From Limnohabitans sp. Jir72 (GTDB lineage: Bacteria > Pseudomonadota > Gammaproteobacteria > Burkholderiales > Burkholderiaceae_C): a stretch of 64,000 nucleotides of DNA. The translations under genes were made by a program, and so were the position numbers. The notes under the pieces are model-generated. The model ran no database searches. It was not told the origin of the DNA and saw nothing but the letters and a program-made list of their open reading frames with translations. The DNA is taken from contig NZ_NESC01000001.1 in assembly GCF_003063575.1 (NCBI RefSeq), positions 62,001 through 126,000 on the forward strand, in the 5' to 3' direction. The number at the start of each line of letters is the position of its first letter. The first letter of the stretch is position 1. Below, piece by piece: positions 47,954 through 57,478 of this stretch.

Positions 47954-48805
47954 ATGGGCATGCGTTGGCAAACCACACGTTTTGATCTCGATTTGTCCTA
48001 CCCACGGGTGATGGGCATTGTGAACGCAACACCGGACTCCTTTTCGGACGGTGGTCGTTACCAAGACACGCGGGCAGCAGTTCAACATGCTGAGCGACTG
48101 CTCAAGGATGGGGCGGCCATTTTGGATGTAGGCGGTGAGTCCACAAGGCCAGGTGCCGCGGTGGTGCCTGCCGAAGAGGAGCTGTCCCGCTTGATCCCGG
48201 TTTTGCAAGAACTGGTTCGTTGGCAAGTCCCCATTTCTGTGGACACTTATAAGCCTGAGGTGATGCAAGCGGTGCTGGACTTGGGTGTGGACATCGTCAA
48301 TGACATCTGGGCTTTGCGCCAGCCTCGCGCAGAGGCGGTTGTGGCGGCGCACCCCAAGTGTGGGGTGTGTCTGATGCACATGCACCGAGATCCCCAAAGC
48401 ATGCAATTGCACACCATGGAGGGTGATGTCTTGGACGCTGTCACGGCATTCTTGGCGCAGCGGCTGCAAAGTCTGCAAGCACAAGGGGTGGCTGCGCAGC
48501 GCCTGGTTCTCGACCCGGGCATTGGGTTTGGCAAAACGGTGGCGCAAAACTTCCGCTTGCTCGCGCGCCAATCCGACCTGTTGCATTTGGGGCGGCCTGT
48601 TTTGGCGGGGTGGTCACGCAAGTCCTCTTTGGGCGCAGTGCTCTCGCAAGATGGTCAGGCCCCAGCGCCTTCGCAACGGGAAACGGCCAGCGTCGCTGCC
48701 GCCTTGTTGGCGGTGGAGCGGGGCGCTGCCGTGGTGCGCGTGCACGATGTCAAGGCCACAGTGGATGCACTCAAAGTCTGGCAGGCCATACAAGACAATG
48801 CTTGA
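47954..48805 (+). CDS. folP: dihydropteroate synthase
   Basis: DHPS (283 residues), the sulfonamide target, joins 6-hydroxymethyl-dihydropterin diphosphate with p-aminobenzoate. Motifs are V-M-G-I-V-N-A-T-P-D-S-F-S-D-G-G, LDVGGESTRPGA, I-S-V-D-T-Y-K and L-D-P-G-I-G-F-G-K-T, in the usual TIM barrel. The ATG at 47954 follows AAGGAG by six bases. The order ftsH-folP-glmM is conserved in many gamma- and beta-proteobacteria. Confidence 0.97.
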   Translation: MGMRWQTTRFDLDLSYPRVMGIVNATPDSFSDGGRYQDTRAAVQHAERLLKDGAAILDVGGESTRPGAAVVPAEEELSRLIPVLQELVRWQVPISVDTYKPEVMQAVLDLGVDIVNDIWALRQPRAEAVVAAHPKCGVCLMHMHRDPQSMQLHTMEGDVLDAVTAFLAQRLQSLQAQGVAAQRLVLDPGIGFGKTVAQNFRLLARQSDLLHLGRPVLAGWSRKSSLGAVLSQDGQAPAPSQRETASVAAALLAVERGAAVVRVHDVKATVDALKVWQAIQDNA

Positions 48806-48893
48806 TCGCGTGCAGTGCCGAACAGTGACTCTTAAAGTGTGTGCTTGCACGGCATAAAATCAACGATCGATTACAAATTTCAGGACTGTTGGC

Positions 48894-50225
48894 ATGACTC
48901 GGCAATATTTCGGCACAGACGGCATTCGCGGCACGGTGGGTCAAAAGCCTATCACTCCAGATTTCATTTTGCGTTTGGCGCACGCGGTGGGACGCGTACT
49001 GAAGTCCCAGGAGGCCCACCCAACGGTCCTGATCGGCAAAGACACCCGCATTTCGGGCTACATGCTCGAAAGTGCGCTGGAGTCCGGCTTCAATTCTGCG
49101 GGTGTGGATGTGGTTTTGCTGGGCCCTGTTCCTACGCCTGCCGTCGCCTATTTGACCCGCGCCCAAAGGGCATCCTTGGGCGTGGTCATCAGCGCCAGTC
49201 ACAACCCATTTGCTGACAACGGCATCAAGTTTTTCAGTGCCCAGGGAACCAAGTTGTCCGACGCTTGGGAAGAGGCCGTTGAAGCCGCTTTGCTGGAAGA
49301 CCCGGTGTGGGTGGATTCGGCCGCATTGGGTAAAACACGTCGTTTGGACGACGCGGCTGGCCGCTACATTGAGTTTTGCAAAAGTACATTCTCCAACGAT
49401 CTGACCCTCAAAGGTTTGAAGATCGTGGTCGATGCCGCACACGGTGCCGCCTACCAAATAGCCCCCAAGGTGTTTCACGAACTGGGCGCTGAAGTCATTT
49501 CAATGGGATGTTCTCCTGACGGTCTGAACATCAACAAAGGCGTGGGGGCCACCCACCCCGAAGCCTTGGTTCAACTGGTCAAGGACCATCAGGCCGATTA
49601 CGGTGTGGCCTTGGACGGTGATGCCGATCGATTGCAATTGGTGGATGCCTCGGGCCGCTTGTTCAATGGCGATGAGTTGTTGTATTTGATGGTGGCTGAT
49701 CGCTTGGCGCGCGATGAAGCCGTGCCGGGAGCCGTGGGCACCTTGATGACCAATATGGCGATCGAAGTGGCACTCAAGAAGAAGGGCGTTCAGTTCGTGC
49801 GGGCCAAGGTGGGTGATCGCTATGTGCTAGAGGTTTTGCACGACAAAGGCTGGTTGCTCGGCGGTGAAGGCTCGGGCCATTTGCTGGCCTTAGACAAGCA
49901 CACCACGGGCGATGGCTTGGTCAGTGCGTTGCAGGTCTTGCAGGCCTGTGTGGGCAGCGGCCAGACCATGGCGCAATTGTTGTACGGTATTGAGCTGTTT
50001 CCGCAAACCTTGATCAATGTGCGCCTGAAGCCGGGCTTTGACTGGCAAGGCCATCAGCCTTTGTGGGATGCCACCAAGGCAGCAGAAACCGAGTTGGGTG
50101 AAGCGGGGCGGGCGTTGATCCGGGCCAGTGGTACAGAGCCCTTGGTGCGCGTGATGGTGGAGGGGCGTGATCCTGTTCAGGCACGCCAGTGGGCGGAGCG
50201 CATTGCCGCCACATTGGCCCAGTGA
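48894..50225 (+). CDS. glmM: phosphoglucosamine mutase
   Basis: GlmM (443 residues) converts glucosamine 6-phosphate to glucosamine 1-phosphate for UDP-GlcNAc, used in peptidoglycan and lipid A. The phosphoserine is S102 in I-S-A-S-H-N-P. The magnesium loop is [11 protein letters not shown], the sugar loop GGEGSGHLL, and the C-terminal phosphate-binding loop [10 protein letters not shown]. It starts Y-F-G-T-D-G-I-R-G. It converges on ppsR. Confidence 0.98.
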   Translation: MTRQYFGTDGIRGTVGQKPITPDFILRLAHAVGRVLKSQEAHPTVLIGKDTRISGYMLESALESGFNSAGVDVVLLGPVPTPAVAYLTRAQRASLGVVISASHNPFADNGIKFFSAQGTKLSDAWEEAVEAALLEDPVWVDSAALGKTRRLDDAAGRYIEFCKSTFSNDLTLKGLKIVVDAAHGAAYQIAPKVFHELGAEVISMGCSPDGLNINKGVGATHPEALVQLVKDHQADYGVALDGDADRLQLVDASGRLFNGDELLYLMVADRLARDEAVPGAVGTLMTNMAIEVALKKKGVQFVRAKVGDRYVLEVLHDKGWLLGGEGSGHLLALDKHTTGDGLVSALQVLQACVGSGQTMAQLLYGIELFPQTLINVRLKPGFDWQGHQPLWDATKAAETELGEAGRALIRASGTEPLVRVMVEGRDPVQARQWAERIAATLAQ

Positions 50226-50258
50226 TTGCCCCAACCAGTCGTTCCCGCCTGTGACGGG

Positions 50259-50277
50259 CGGCTCAATAAATGAGCCG
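50259..50277. repeat. perfect hairpin at the ppsR 3' end
   Basis: CGGCTCA, a 5-base loop and TGAGCCG form a 7-bp stem that includes the ppsR stop codon, in the gap between convergent glmM and ppsR. No T-run is present. Confidence 0.5.
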
Positions 50278-51084
50278 TTCGGGGCGGATTTCCTGCAAGA
50301 TGGTGGTGGCGATTTCTTCGATGGACTTGGTCGTTGTGGACAGCCACCGAATGCCTGATCGGCGCATCATGGCCTCGGCTTCGGAGACTTCCATGCGGCA
50401 ATTTTCAAGGCTTGCATAGCGGGAGTTGGGGCGGCGTTCTGAGCGAATTTCGGCTAGGCGTTCTGGTTGAATGCTCAGACCAAAAATCTTTTTGCGGTGC
50501 GGCACCAGGGCAGGCGGCAGTTGCCGACGGTCAAAGTCCTCCGGAATCAAGGGGTAATTGGCCGCCTTGAGGCCATGCTGCATGGCCAAATACAAGCTAG
50601 TGGGTGTCTTTCCGCTGCGGCTGACACCGACCAAGATGACCTCAGCCGACTCCAGATCCCGGTTCGATTGCCCATCGTCATGGGCCAGCGAGAAGTTGAT
50701 CGCTTCGATCCGGTCGTGGTATTCCTTGCTTTTGCTCACGTCCGAAAACCGACCCACACGGTGGTGTGATTTGATGCCCAGCTCATTTTCCAGCGGGTTC
50801 ACAAAGGTGCCGAACATGTCCAACAACATGCCCTGGCAATGTTCCTGGAGCACTTTCAGCACATCCATGTTCACCAAGGTGGTGAACACAATCGGTTTGT
50901 TGCCTTCGGTCTCTGCTGTGTGGTTGATCTGGCGCACCGCCTGGTGGGCTTTGTCGATGGTGTCGGTGAAAGGCAGGCGCACATGGCGGGTTTTCATCTC
51001 GAACTGCGCCAAGATGGCGTTGCCAAAAGTTTCGGCAGTGATGCCTGTGCCATCTGAGACAAAGAAAACAGTGCGTTTGGACAT
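50263..51084 (-). CDS. ppsR: PEP synthase regulatory kinase/pyrophosphorylase
   Basis: This DUF299-family bifunctional regulator (273 residues) phosphorylates PEP synthase on a threonine (ADP-dependent) and removes it by phosphorolysis, switching the enzyme off and on. It opens [15 protein letters not shown]. The nucleotide P-loop is G-V-S-R-S-G-K-T at 153-160, followed by T-P-T-S-L-Y-L-A. It is divergent from ppsA, the target enzyme, an arrangement common in Burkholderiales. The ATG at 51084 is chosen over an upstream in-frame start. Confidence 0.96.
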   Translation of the reverse strand: MSKRTVFFVSDGTGITAETFGNAILAQFEMKTRHVRLPFTDTIDKAHQAVRQINHTAETEGNKPIVFTTLVNMDVLKVLQEHCQGMLLDMFGTFVNPLENELGIKSHHRVGRFSDVSKSKEYHDRIEAINFSLAHDDGQSNRDLESAEVILVGVSRSGKTPTSLYLAMQHGLKAANYPLIPEDFDRRQLPPALVPHRKKIFGLSIQPERLAEIRSERRPNSRYASLENCRMEVSEAEAMMRRSGIRWLSTTTKSIEEIATTILQEIRPERLIY

Positions 51085-51232
51085 GTTGATCAGAAAATAT
51101 TTCAAAGGTCAGGGGCGGCCAAGCCCCTAAAATGATTCGATTATCCATGGCCCTCAGGTTTGCGGTTCCATAAAGAGAACAATAAAGCCCCGCCTGACAC
51201 ATGGAGCCCGGTTTTTAACTTTGGAGCTTCTC

Positions 51233-53623
51233 ATGTCTGTTTTGTTTGATGCGGCCGCTTTGGTCGTCCCGTTTGAAAAGTTACGAATGACCGATGTGGA
51301 GTCGGTTGGTGGCAAAAATGCCAGCTTGGGGGAGATGATTTCCCAGCTGCCTTCAGGTGTCCGCGTGCCCACCGGTTTTGCAACCACCGCCCATGCTTTC
51401 CGCGAATTTCTGAAGTTCGATGGCCTGACCGACCGCATCAATGCGCGCCTGGATGCGCTGGATACCGAAGATGTCCGCGCTTTGGCTGTGGTCGGTGCCG
51501 AGATCCGTGCCATGGTGGAGGCGCAGCCCTTTCCAGCCGACTTGGAAAATGCCATCCGCGAAGAATTCATCCGTCTGCAAGGTGGCAATGCGCAGGCCTC
51601 TTTCGCCGTCCGATCTTCCGCCACAGCAGAAGACTTGCCGGATGCTTCTTTTGCCGGTCAACAAGAAACGTTCCTCAATGTGGTGGGCATCGAAGATGTG
51701 CTGCACAAGATGAAAGAGGTGTTTGCCTCCTTGTACAACGACCGCGCCATCAGCTACCGCGTGCACAAAGGCTTTGCCCACGCCGATGTGGCCTTGTCGG
51801 CGGGCGTGCAGCGCATGGTGCGCTCCGATCTGGGGGCAGCCGGTGTGATGTTCACCATCGACACCGAATCCGGTTTCGAAGAGGTCGTCTTCATCACCTC
51901 CAGCTATGGTTTGGGTGAAACCGTGGTGCAAGGTGCCGTGAACCCTGACGAGTTTTATGTGCACAAGCCCATGTTGGCTGCTGGTCACCGTGCCGTCATT
52001 CGCCGCAATTTGGGCTCCAAACTGATCGAGATGGTGTTTGCTAGCCCCGAAGAAAAAGCCGCTTCAGGCAAGTTGGTCAAAACAGTTGATGTGCCTGCTG
52101 AACTGCGCAACCGCTACAGCCTGACCGATGCCGAAATCGAGCAATTGGCCAAATATGCGCTTGTCATTGAGCAGCACTATGGCCGTCCTATGGACATCGA
52201 GTGGGGCAAGGACGGGTCAGATGGCCAGTTGTACATTTTGCAGGCACGTCCCGAAACCGTGAAGAGCCAAGCCAAGGGCACGCCAGAACTGCGTTACAAG
52301 CTCAAAGGCAAGAGCACTGTGCTGGCTGAAGGTCGTGCCATTGGCCAGAAGATCGGTACGGGCCCCGTGCGCTTGGTGCATAACATCAGCGAGATGGACA
52401 AGGTTCAACCCGGTGATGTGTTGGTGACTGACATGACCGACCCGAACTGGGAACCCGTGATGAAACGCGCCAGCGCCATCGTCACCAACCGAGGCGGGCG
52501 CACCTGCCACGCAGCCATCATCGCCCGTGAGTTGGGCATTCCCGCTGTGGTGGGCTGCGGCAACGCCACTGAGCAATTGACCGAAGGCACCTTGGTCACT
52601 GTCAGTTGTGCTGAGGGCGATACCGGTCACATCTACGATGGCCTGCTGGAGACCGAAATCAGCGAGATCCAGCGCGGCGTGCTGCCCGAGATCAAAACCA
52701 AGATCATGATGAACGTGGGCAACCCTCAACTGGCCTTTGATTTTGCCCAGCTGCCCAATGCAGGCGTGGGTCTGGCCCGCTTGGAGTTCATCATCAACAA
52801 CAACATCGGGGTGCACCCCAAGGCGATCCTGGACTACCCCGCAATCGATGCGGATTTGAAGAAAGCCGTGGAGTCTGTAGCCCGGGGTCACGCCTCGCCA
52901 CGTGCTTTCTACGTCGATAAAGTGGCCGAGGGTGTTGCCAGCATTGCTGCTGCGTTCTGGCCCAAACCGGTGATCGTGCGTTTGTCGGATTTCAAGAGCA
53001 ACGAATACCGTAAGCTGATCGGCGGCAGCCGTTATGAGCCCGAGGAAGAAAACCCGATGTTGGGTTTCCGAGGCGCTGCGCGTTACATCAGCGCAGACTT
53101 CGGTGAAGCCTTTGCCATGGAGTGTGAAGCCCTCAAGCGCGTGCGCGGCGATATGGGTTTGACCAACGTTCAGGTCATGGTGCCTTTTGTGCGTACATTG
53201 GGGCAGGCTGAAAAAGTCACCAAGTTGTTGGCCAGTCAGGGCCTGAGTCGTGGAGAGAACGGCTTGAAAGTCATCATGATGTGCGAGGTACCCAGCAACG
53301 CCATCTTGGCCGAGCGCTTCCTTGAGTTCTTTGATGGTTTCTCGATCGGCTCCAACGATTTGACCCAGCTCACGCTGGGCCTGGACCGTGACTCAGGCAT
53401 GGAGCTGCTGGCGGTTGACTTTGATGAACGCGACCCCGCCGTGACGGCCTTGATCGAGCAGGCCATCAAGGCCTGCCTGGCGCAGGGAAAATACATCGGG
53501 ATTTGCGGCCAGGGCCCCAGCGATCACCTTGATTTTGCACATTGGTTGATGGACCGCGGTATCAGCTCGATTTCGCTGAACCCAGACACGGTTATAGAGA
53601 CTTGGACGGCTTTGGGTTCCTGA
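51233..53623 (+). CDS. ppsA: phosphoenolpyruvate synthase
   Basis: PEP synthase (796 residues) makes PEP from pyruvate and ATP in gluconeogenesis. An N-terminal ATP-grasp domain ([30 protein letters not shown]) leads to the swivelling phosphohistidine domain with H426 ([18 protein letters not shown]). The C-terminal TIM barrel has [16 protein letters not shown] and C758 in G-I-C-G-Q-G-P. The T-C-H motif contains the threonine target of PpsR next to the catalytic histidine. The ATG at 51233 follows TTGGAG. Confidence 0.98.
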   Translation: MSVLFDAAALVVPFEKLRMTDVESVGGKNASLGEMISQLPSGVRVPTGFATTAHAFREFLKFDGLTDRINARLDALDTEDVRALAVVGAEIRAMVEAQPFPADLENAIREEFIRLQGGNAQASFAVRSSATAEDLPDASFAGQQETFLNVVGIEDVLHKMKEVFASLYNDRAISYRVHKGFAHADVALSAGVQRMVRSDLGAAGVMFTIDTESGFEEVVFITSSYGLGETVVQGAVNPDEFYVHKPMLAAGHRAVIRRNLGSKLIEMVFASPEEKAASGKLVKTVDVPAELRNRYSLTDAEIEQLAKYALVIEQHYGRPMDIEWGKDGSDGQLYILQARPETVKSQAKGTPELRYKLKGKSTVLAEGRAIGQKIGTGPVRLVHNISEMDKVQPGDVLVTDMTDPNWEPVMKRASAIVTNRGGRTCHAAIIARELGIPAVVGCGNATEQLTEGTLVTVSCAEGDTGHIYDGLLETEISEIQRGVLPEIKTKIMMNVGNPQLAFDFAQLPNAGVGLARLEFIINNNIGVHPKAILDYPAIDADLKKAVESVARGHASPRAFYVDKVAEGVASIAAAFWPKPVIVRLSDFKSNEYRKLIGGSRYEPEEENPMLGFRGAARYISADFGEAFAMECEALKRVRGDMGLTNVQVMVPFVRTLGQAEKVTKLLASQGLSRGENGLKVIMMCEVPSNAILAERFLEFFDGFSIGSNDLTQLTLGLDRDSGMELLAVDFDERDPAVTALIEQAIKACLAQGKYIGICGQGPSDHLDFAHWLMDRGISSISLNPDTVIETWTALGS

Positions 53624-53642
53624 ACCCTTTGTGGTGCATGCG

Positions 53643-55766
53643 ATGAACGAGTTGACGCAAGCGGGTATCACCTCAGCTTACCGATGGCGAATTCATCGCA
53701 ATGTGCTTTGTTACCTTGTGATCTTGATCGGTTTGATAGCGACGATGGCCTGGGCCGAGCAGTGGGGCTTGTCACGCAATTTGATTGGCCCCATTTTCCT
53801 GTTCAGCACGGTGATGATCTATGCCTTGATCGGCATATCCGGGCGCACCTCTGATCAGGACGAATATTACGTTGCTGGGCGGCGCATCCCAGCCATGTAC
53901 AACGGCATGGCCACTGCGGCCGACTGGGTCAGCGCGGCTTCTTTCATCAGCTTGTCGGGGGCGCTTTATTTACAAGGCTTTTCCGGGAGTGGTCAGCAGC
54001 CAGGGGGGCTGGCGTATGTGATGGGCTGGACTGGGGGCTTTTGTCTGGTCGCTTGTCTGATTGCACCTCATTTGCGGTCCATGAATCTGTACACCTTGCC
54101 CGATTACTTTGATCGCCGATTTGGCGGTCGCTGGCCTCGTGTGATCGCAGCGCTGGCGTCGGTTTTGTGTTCCTTTACCTATGTGGTGGCACAGATTTAT
54201 GGCATTGGCCTGATCGCTTCACGCTTGACGGGGGTGCAATTTGAGATTGGCATATTGCTCGGTTTGGGGGGGGTGTTGCTCTGCTCTTTTTTAGGTGGCA
54301 TGCGTGCAATTACTTGGACGCAGGTTGCGCAATACATCGTTTTGCTGCTTGCTTTTTTGATTCCTGTATCTTGGCTGGCCTACCAACAATTAGGATCGCC
54401 CATGGCAGCACTGGCCTATGGGGCCCAGCTTTCACGCATCGAAGCCATCGAGAAGAGGCTGATCGATGATCCGGCCGAAATCGAAGTTCGCCAAGAATAT
54501 GCGCGCCGCGCCGGTGTGTTTGAATCGCGACTGGTCGATGTAGACCGTGCCATGGTGGACCTTCGCCAGTCACTGGAAGACGAAATTCGTGAATTGAAAT
54601 CGCAAGGGGCTGACTTTGCGTCGATTGCCAAAGCGCGCCGTGAATTGTTGGCGGTCCCCAAAGATCCCGCTGCGGCCAGAGAGTTGTGGTCCAAGGCCAT
54701 GCTGGACAACCAAGAGCGCTCATTGCCGCTGGGGGGGATGCCCCCGCACGCTCAGGCTTTTCAGGGAGACCCGGATGGCAACCCCGAGCAGATCAGGCAA
54801 TTCAATGATTCGAGACTGAATTTCATGGCGCTGATTTTTTGCTTGATGGTCGGGACCGCGGGTTTGCCACATTTGTTGACCCGCTTTTATACACTCCCAT
54901 CGGTGGCTGAAACCCGTTCATCTGTCGCGTGGTCTTTGTTTTTCATAGGCTTGTTGTACCTCAGTGTGCCGGCGTTGGCGGTACTGGTGAAGTTCGAGGT
55001 TCTGAACAATCTGGTAGGCAGCAGTTTTGAGGATTTGCCCAGCTGGATGGCGCAATGGGCCCGGGTGGACTCCGGTTTGCTGGAAATCTCGGATGTCAAT
55101 GGAGATCGGGTTTTGCAATTGGGAGAACTCAAACTCGGTGCTGACATGATCATGCTGGCGACCCCCGAGCTCGGTGGGATGCCCTTTGTTGTCTCGGGCT
55201 TGGTGGCCGCCGGTGGGTTGGCTGCTGCTTTGTCAACCGCAGATGGTTTGCTGCTGACCATCAGCAATGCTTTGGTGCACGACATTGGGCCGGGCAGGGC
55301 GCGCAAACCCAAATCGGCGGAGGGCCGTGTGATCTTGTCCAAATTCGCCTTGCTGGCGGTGGCCATGCTCGCGGCGGTGGTAGCAGCTTTTAAGCCCGCC
55401 CAGATTCTCGCCTTGGTCTCGGCCTCGTTTTCTTTGGCTGCGGCGGCTTTTTTTCCGGGTATGGTGCTCGGCATGGCCTGGCAACGGGTGCACCGCAAAG
55501 CCGTCGTGGTAGGCATGCTATCTGGGCTGTCGGTGACGGTTTATTACCTCATATCGAACGCGCCGGGCCTGCGTCATGCGCTCATGCTGGAACCTTTGGG
55601 GGGCTTGTGGTTCGGGATTCAGCCCTTGTCTGCAGGGGTGTTTGGCGTTCCCGTTGGATTTTTGGCCATGATCTTTGCCACCTGGCTCTTGCCTCCTTCG
55701 GTGGACTCTACAGCATCGCAGACGCATGAGGCAGATCATCCCCTTGAGCGCTATCCGGGACTGTGA
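53643..55766 (+). CDS. large sodium:solute symporter (SSS family, ActP/VC_2705-like)
   Basis: This 707-residue transporter of the sodium/solute symporter family has about 13-14 membrane helices. Family-type stretches include DEYYVAGRRIPAMYNGMATA, W-V-S-A-A-S-F-I-S-L-S-G and LAAALSTADGLLLTISNAL. It is well above the 550 residues of ActP because a charged, helical, apparently soluble insert of about 140 residues (about 265-395) splits the membrane core. The usual small partner (DUF485/DUF4212) is not encoded nearby. The ATG at 53643 starts 19 bases after ppsA. The substrate is unknown; acetate or another monocarboxylate would fit with PEP synthase. Confidence 0.85.
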   Translation: MNELTQAGITSAYRWRIHRNVLCYLVILIGLIATMAWAEQWGLSRNLIGPIFLFSTVMIYALIGISGRTSDQDEYYVAGRRIPAMYNGMATAADWVSAASFISLSGALYLQGFSGSGQQPGGLAYVMGWTGGFCLVACLIAPHLRSMNLYTLPDYFDRRFGGRWPRVIAALASVLCSFTYVVAQIYGIGLIASRLTGVQFEIGILLGLGGVLLCSFLGGMRAITWTQVAQYIVLLLAFLIPVSWLAYQQLGSPMAALAYGAQLSRIEAIEKRLIDDPAEIEVRQEYARRAGVFESRLVDVDRAMVDLRQSLEDEIRELKSQGADFASIAKARRELLAVPKDPAAARELWSKAMLDNQERSLPLGGMPPHAQAFQGDPDGNPEQIRQFNDSRLNFMALIFCLMVGTAGLPHLLTRFYTLPSVAETRSSVAWSLFFIGLLYLSVPALAVLVKFEVLNNLVGSSFEDLPSWMAQWARVDSGLLEISDVNGDRVLQLGELKLGADMIMLATPELGGMPFVVSGLVAAGGLAAALSTADGLLLTISNALVHDIGPGRARKPKSAEGRVILSKFALLAVAMLAAVVAAFKPAQILALVSASFSLAAAAFFPGMVLGMAWQRVHRKAVVVGMLSGLSVTVYYLISNAPGLRHALMLEPLGGLWFGIQPLSAGVFGVPVGFLAMIFATWLLPPSVDSTASQTHEADHPLERYPGL

Positions 55767-55774
55767 ATTCACGC

Positions 55775-55780
55775 TATAAT
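55775..55780 (+). promoter_or_regulatory. -10 element of the rpsF operon promoter
   Basis: A perfect TATAAT just after the symporter stop, 81 bases before rpsF. The -35 is poor. Confidence 0.6.
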
Positions 55781-55795
55781 TTGAGGCTTCGCCTT

Positions 55796-55828
55796 GCTGC
55801 ACCCCGACAGACGCTGGGGGCAGCTTTT
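55796..55828 (+). other. leader stem-loop before rpsF
   Basis: GCTGC-A-CCCC, a 10-base loop and GGGG-G-CAGC form a stem with one A/G mismatch, followed by TTTT. S6:S18 is known to bind a leader structure of its own mRNA in many bacteria, and this is a candidate. The match to that motif is not verified. Confidence 0.4.
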
Positions 55829-55860
55829 CCAACCTTTTGGGTTAACCGCAAGGAGTCTCA

Positions 55861-56226
55861 ATGCGTCATTACGAAATCATTTTGCTGATCCATCCCGATC
55901 AGTCCGAACAAGTTCCAGCCATGCTGGAGCGTTACAAAGGCATGATCACTGCCGGCGGTGGCAATATCCACCGCGTTGAAGACTGGGGCCGCCGTCAGTT
56001 GGCATACCAGATCAACAAGCTGGGCAAAGCCCACTATCTGTGCGTGAACATCGAAGCCGACCAAGCTGTGATGGCTGAACTGGAGCATGCCTTCAAGTTC
56101 AACGATGCTGTTTTGCGTCACCTGACTGTGCAAAAGAAAAAGGCCGACACCGCTCCTTCGTCCATGATGAAGACTGTTGAGCGCGAAGAAGCCCGCAAGT
56201 CACAACAAGCCGAATTCGCCGCTTGA
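55861..56226 (+). CDS. rpsF: 30S ribosomal protein S6
   Basis: S6 (121 residues). The protein starts [33 protein letters not shown] is the RNA/S18-binding face. The C-terminal tail is acidic/basic and variable. AAGGAG lies before the ATG. First gene of rpsF-priB-rpsR-rplI. Confidence 0.99.
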   Translation: MRHYEIILLIHPDQSEQVPAMLERYKGMITAGGGNIHRVEDWGRRQLAYQINKLGKAHYLCVNIEADQAVMAELEHAFKFNDAVLRHLTVQKKKADTAPSSMMKTVEREEARKSQQAEFAA

Positions 56227-56243
56227 CACGTGCCTGTTGAGGA

Positions 56244-56531
56244 GTGAACCGTACCCAACTGACTGCCTGTATTGCCGAGCAAGCCGCTTTGCGATACACA
56301 CCCGCTGGTTTACCTGCTTTGGATGTAATCCTCGAGCACGCCTCTGAAGTTCAAGAGGCTGGGCAAAACCGAAAAGTCCAGTTGAAAATTCGCGCTTTGG
56401 CCATTGGGTCCATTGCCGAAAGACTGGTCAAGCAAGCAGTGGGCAGTGTTTGGACGTTCAAAGGCTTTTTGGCTACCCCTCGACAAGGCAAAAGTGTCGT
56501 GTTGCACATTCAAGAGTTTCAGCAAGATTAA
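56244..56531 (+). CDS. priB: primosomal replication protein N (PriB)
   Basis: PriB (95 residues) is a small OB-fold single-strand DNA-binding protein of the PriA-PriB-DnaT restart primosome. It starts [11 protein letters not shown] and shows [17 protein letters not shown] and [11 protein letters not shown], typical of the beta-proteobacterial PriB encoded between rpsF and rpsR. The start is GTG at 56244, with the AGGAG motif touching it, so initiation may be weak or coupled to rpsF. Confidence 0.95.
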   Translation: MNRTQLTACIAEQAALRYTPAGLPALDVILEHASEVQEAGQNRKVQLKIRALAIGSIAERLVKQAVGSVWTFKGFLATPRQGKSVVLHIQEFQQD

Positions 56532-56545
56532 TTTCAGGAGGCCCC

Positions 56546-56827
56546 ATGGCCACGTTCAAAAAATTCAACAAAGACAAGCGCCCAAAGCGCAACACCCAGT
56601 CGCTGCTGTTCAAACGCAAGCGTTTTTGCCGCTTCACCGTGACTGGCGTCGAAGAAATCGACTACAAAGATGTGGACACATTGCGTGACTTCATCGCCGA
56701 AAACGGCAAGATCATTCCTGCACGCCTGACTGGCACACGTGCCATTTTCCAGCGTCAGCTCAACACAGCCATCAAGCGTGCACGCTTCTTGGCCATGTTG
56801 CCCTACACCGACCAGCACAAAGTCTAA
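56546..56827 (+). CDS. rpsR: 30S ribosomal protein S18
   Basis: S18 (93 residues), partner of S6. The core reads [27 protein letters not shown] and [19 protein letters not shown]. The ATG at 56546 follows CAGGAGG. A longer in-frame extension into priB is not real. Confidence 0.99.
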   Translation: MATFKKFNKDKRPKRNTQSLLFKRKRFCRFTVTGVEEIDYKDVDTLRDFIAENGKIIPARLTGTRAIFQRQLNTAIKRARFLAMLPYTDQHKV

Positions 56828-56838
56828 GGAGTCCAGCC

Positions 56839-57291
56839 ATGCAAATCATTCTGCTCGAAAAGGTTGTGAACCTGGGTAATCTGGGTGAGATCGTCAAGGT
56901 CAAGGACGGTTACGCACGTAACTTCCTGATCCCTCAAGGCCGCGCTCGCCGCGCCACCGAAGCCAACAAGGCCGAGTTCGAAGCTCGTCGCGCCGAGTTG
57001 GAAAAAGCTGCTGCTGCCAAGTTGGCCGAAGCCCAAGCCCAAGGCGAAAAGCTCGCTGGTCTGGTGGTCAAGTTGACTCAAAAAGCCGGTGTGGATGGCC
57101 GTTTGTTTGGTTCTGTGACCAACCACGACATCGCTGAAGAATTGAACAAGCAAGGTTATGCCTTGGTCAAGTCTCAGATCCGCATGCCCCATGGCCCCAT
57201 CAAGGTCGTGAGCGATTCCACCGTGTCCGTGGCTTTGCACACCGACGTGGTGGTGGATGTCACCGTGACGGTTTACGGCGAAACAGCCTGA
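56839..57291 (+). CDS. rplI: 50S ribosomal protein L9
   Basis: L9 (150 residues) has two globular domains joined by a long helix. The N-terminal signature is [20 protein letters not shown] followed by A-R-N-F-L-I-P. The helix is rich in Ala, Glu and Lys (about 42-75). AAGGAG precedes the ATG. Last gene of the operon; a terminator follows. Confidence 0.99.
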   Translation: MQIILLEKVVNLGNLGEIVKVKDGYARNFLIPQGRARRATEANKAEFEARRAELEKAAAAKLAEAQAQGEKLAGLVVKLTQKAGVDGRLFGSVTNHDIAEELNKQGYALVKSQIRMPHGPIKVVSDSTVSVALHTDVVVDVTVTVYGETA

Positions 57292-57310
57292 TCGTCCGGT
57301 TCATCCCGGC

Positions 57311-57345
57311 AAGAGCCGCCAGCGAAAGCTTGGCGGCTTTTTTTA
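57311..57345 (+). terminator. intrinsic terminator of the rpsF-rplI operon
   Basis: AGCCGCCA with an inner GC-GAAA-GC tetraloop, TGGCGGCT and a seven-T run. It separates rplI from dnaB. Confidence 0.93.
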
Positions 57346-57409
57346 TTGCATTGCGCGCTTTGGTATTCATGTGCAGGTTGTCCCGCATTGATCACCGGAT
57401 TCCCCATGC

Positions 57410-57418
57410 TTATCCACA
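57410..57418 (+). promoter_or_regulatory. perfect DnaA box upstream of dnaB
   Basis: TTATCCACA, the strongest DnaA-binding consensus, stands 61 bases before the dnaB ATG. A related TTATCCCGT follows at 57422-57430. It may link helicase loader-stage gene expression to DnaA, but binding is inferred only. Confidence 0.6.
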
Positions 57419-57478
57419 GACTTATCCCGTGACGGGCTGGCTGGGGCCGAGTACCATGATCTTTTAAGTTGTGTCCTG

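Noticed and set aside
57346..57478. Possible replication origin because of the DnaA box near dnaB
   Set aside because: There is only one perfect box, no cluster, no dnaA or dnaN gene and no AT-rich unwinding region.
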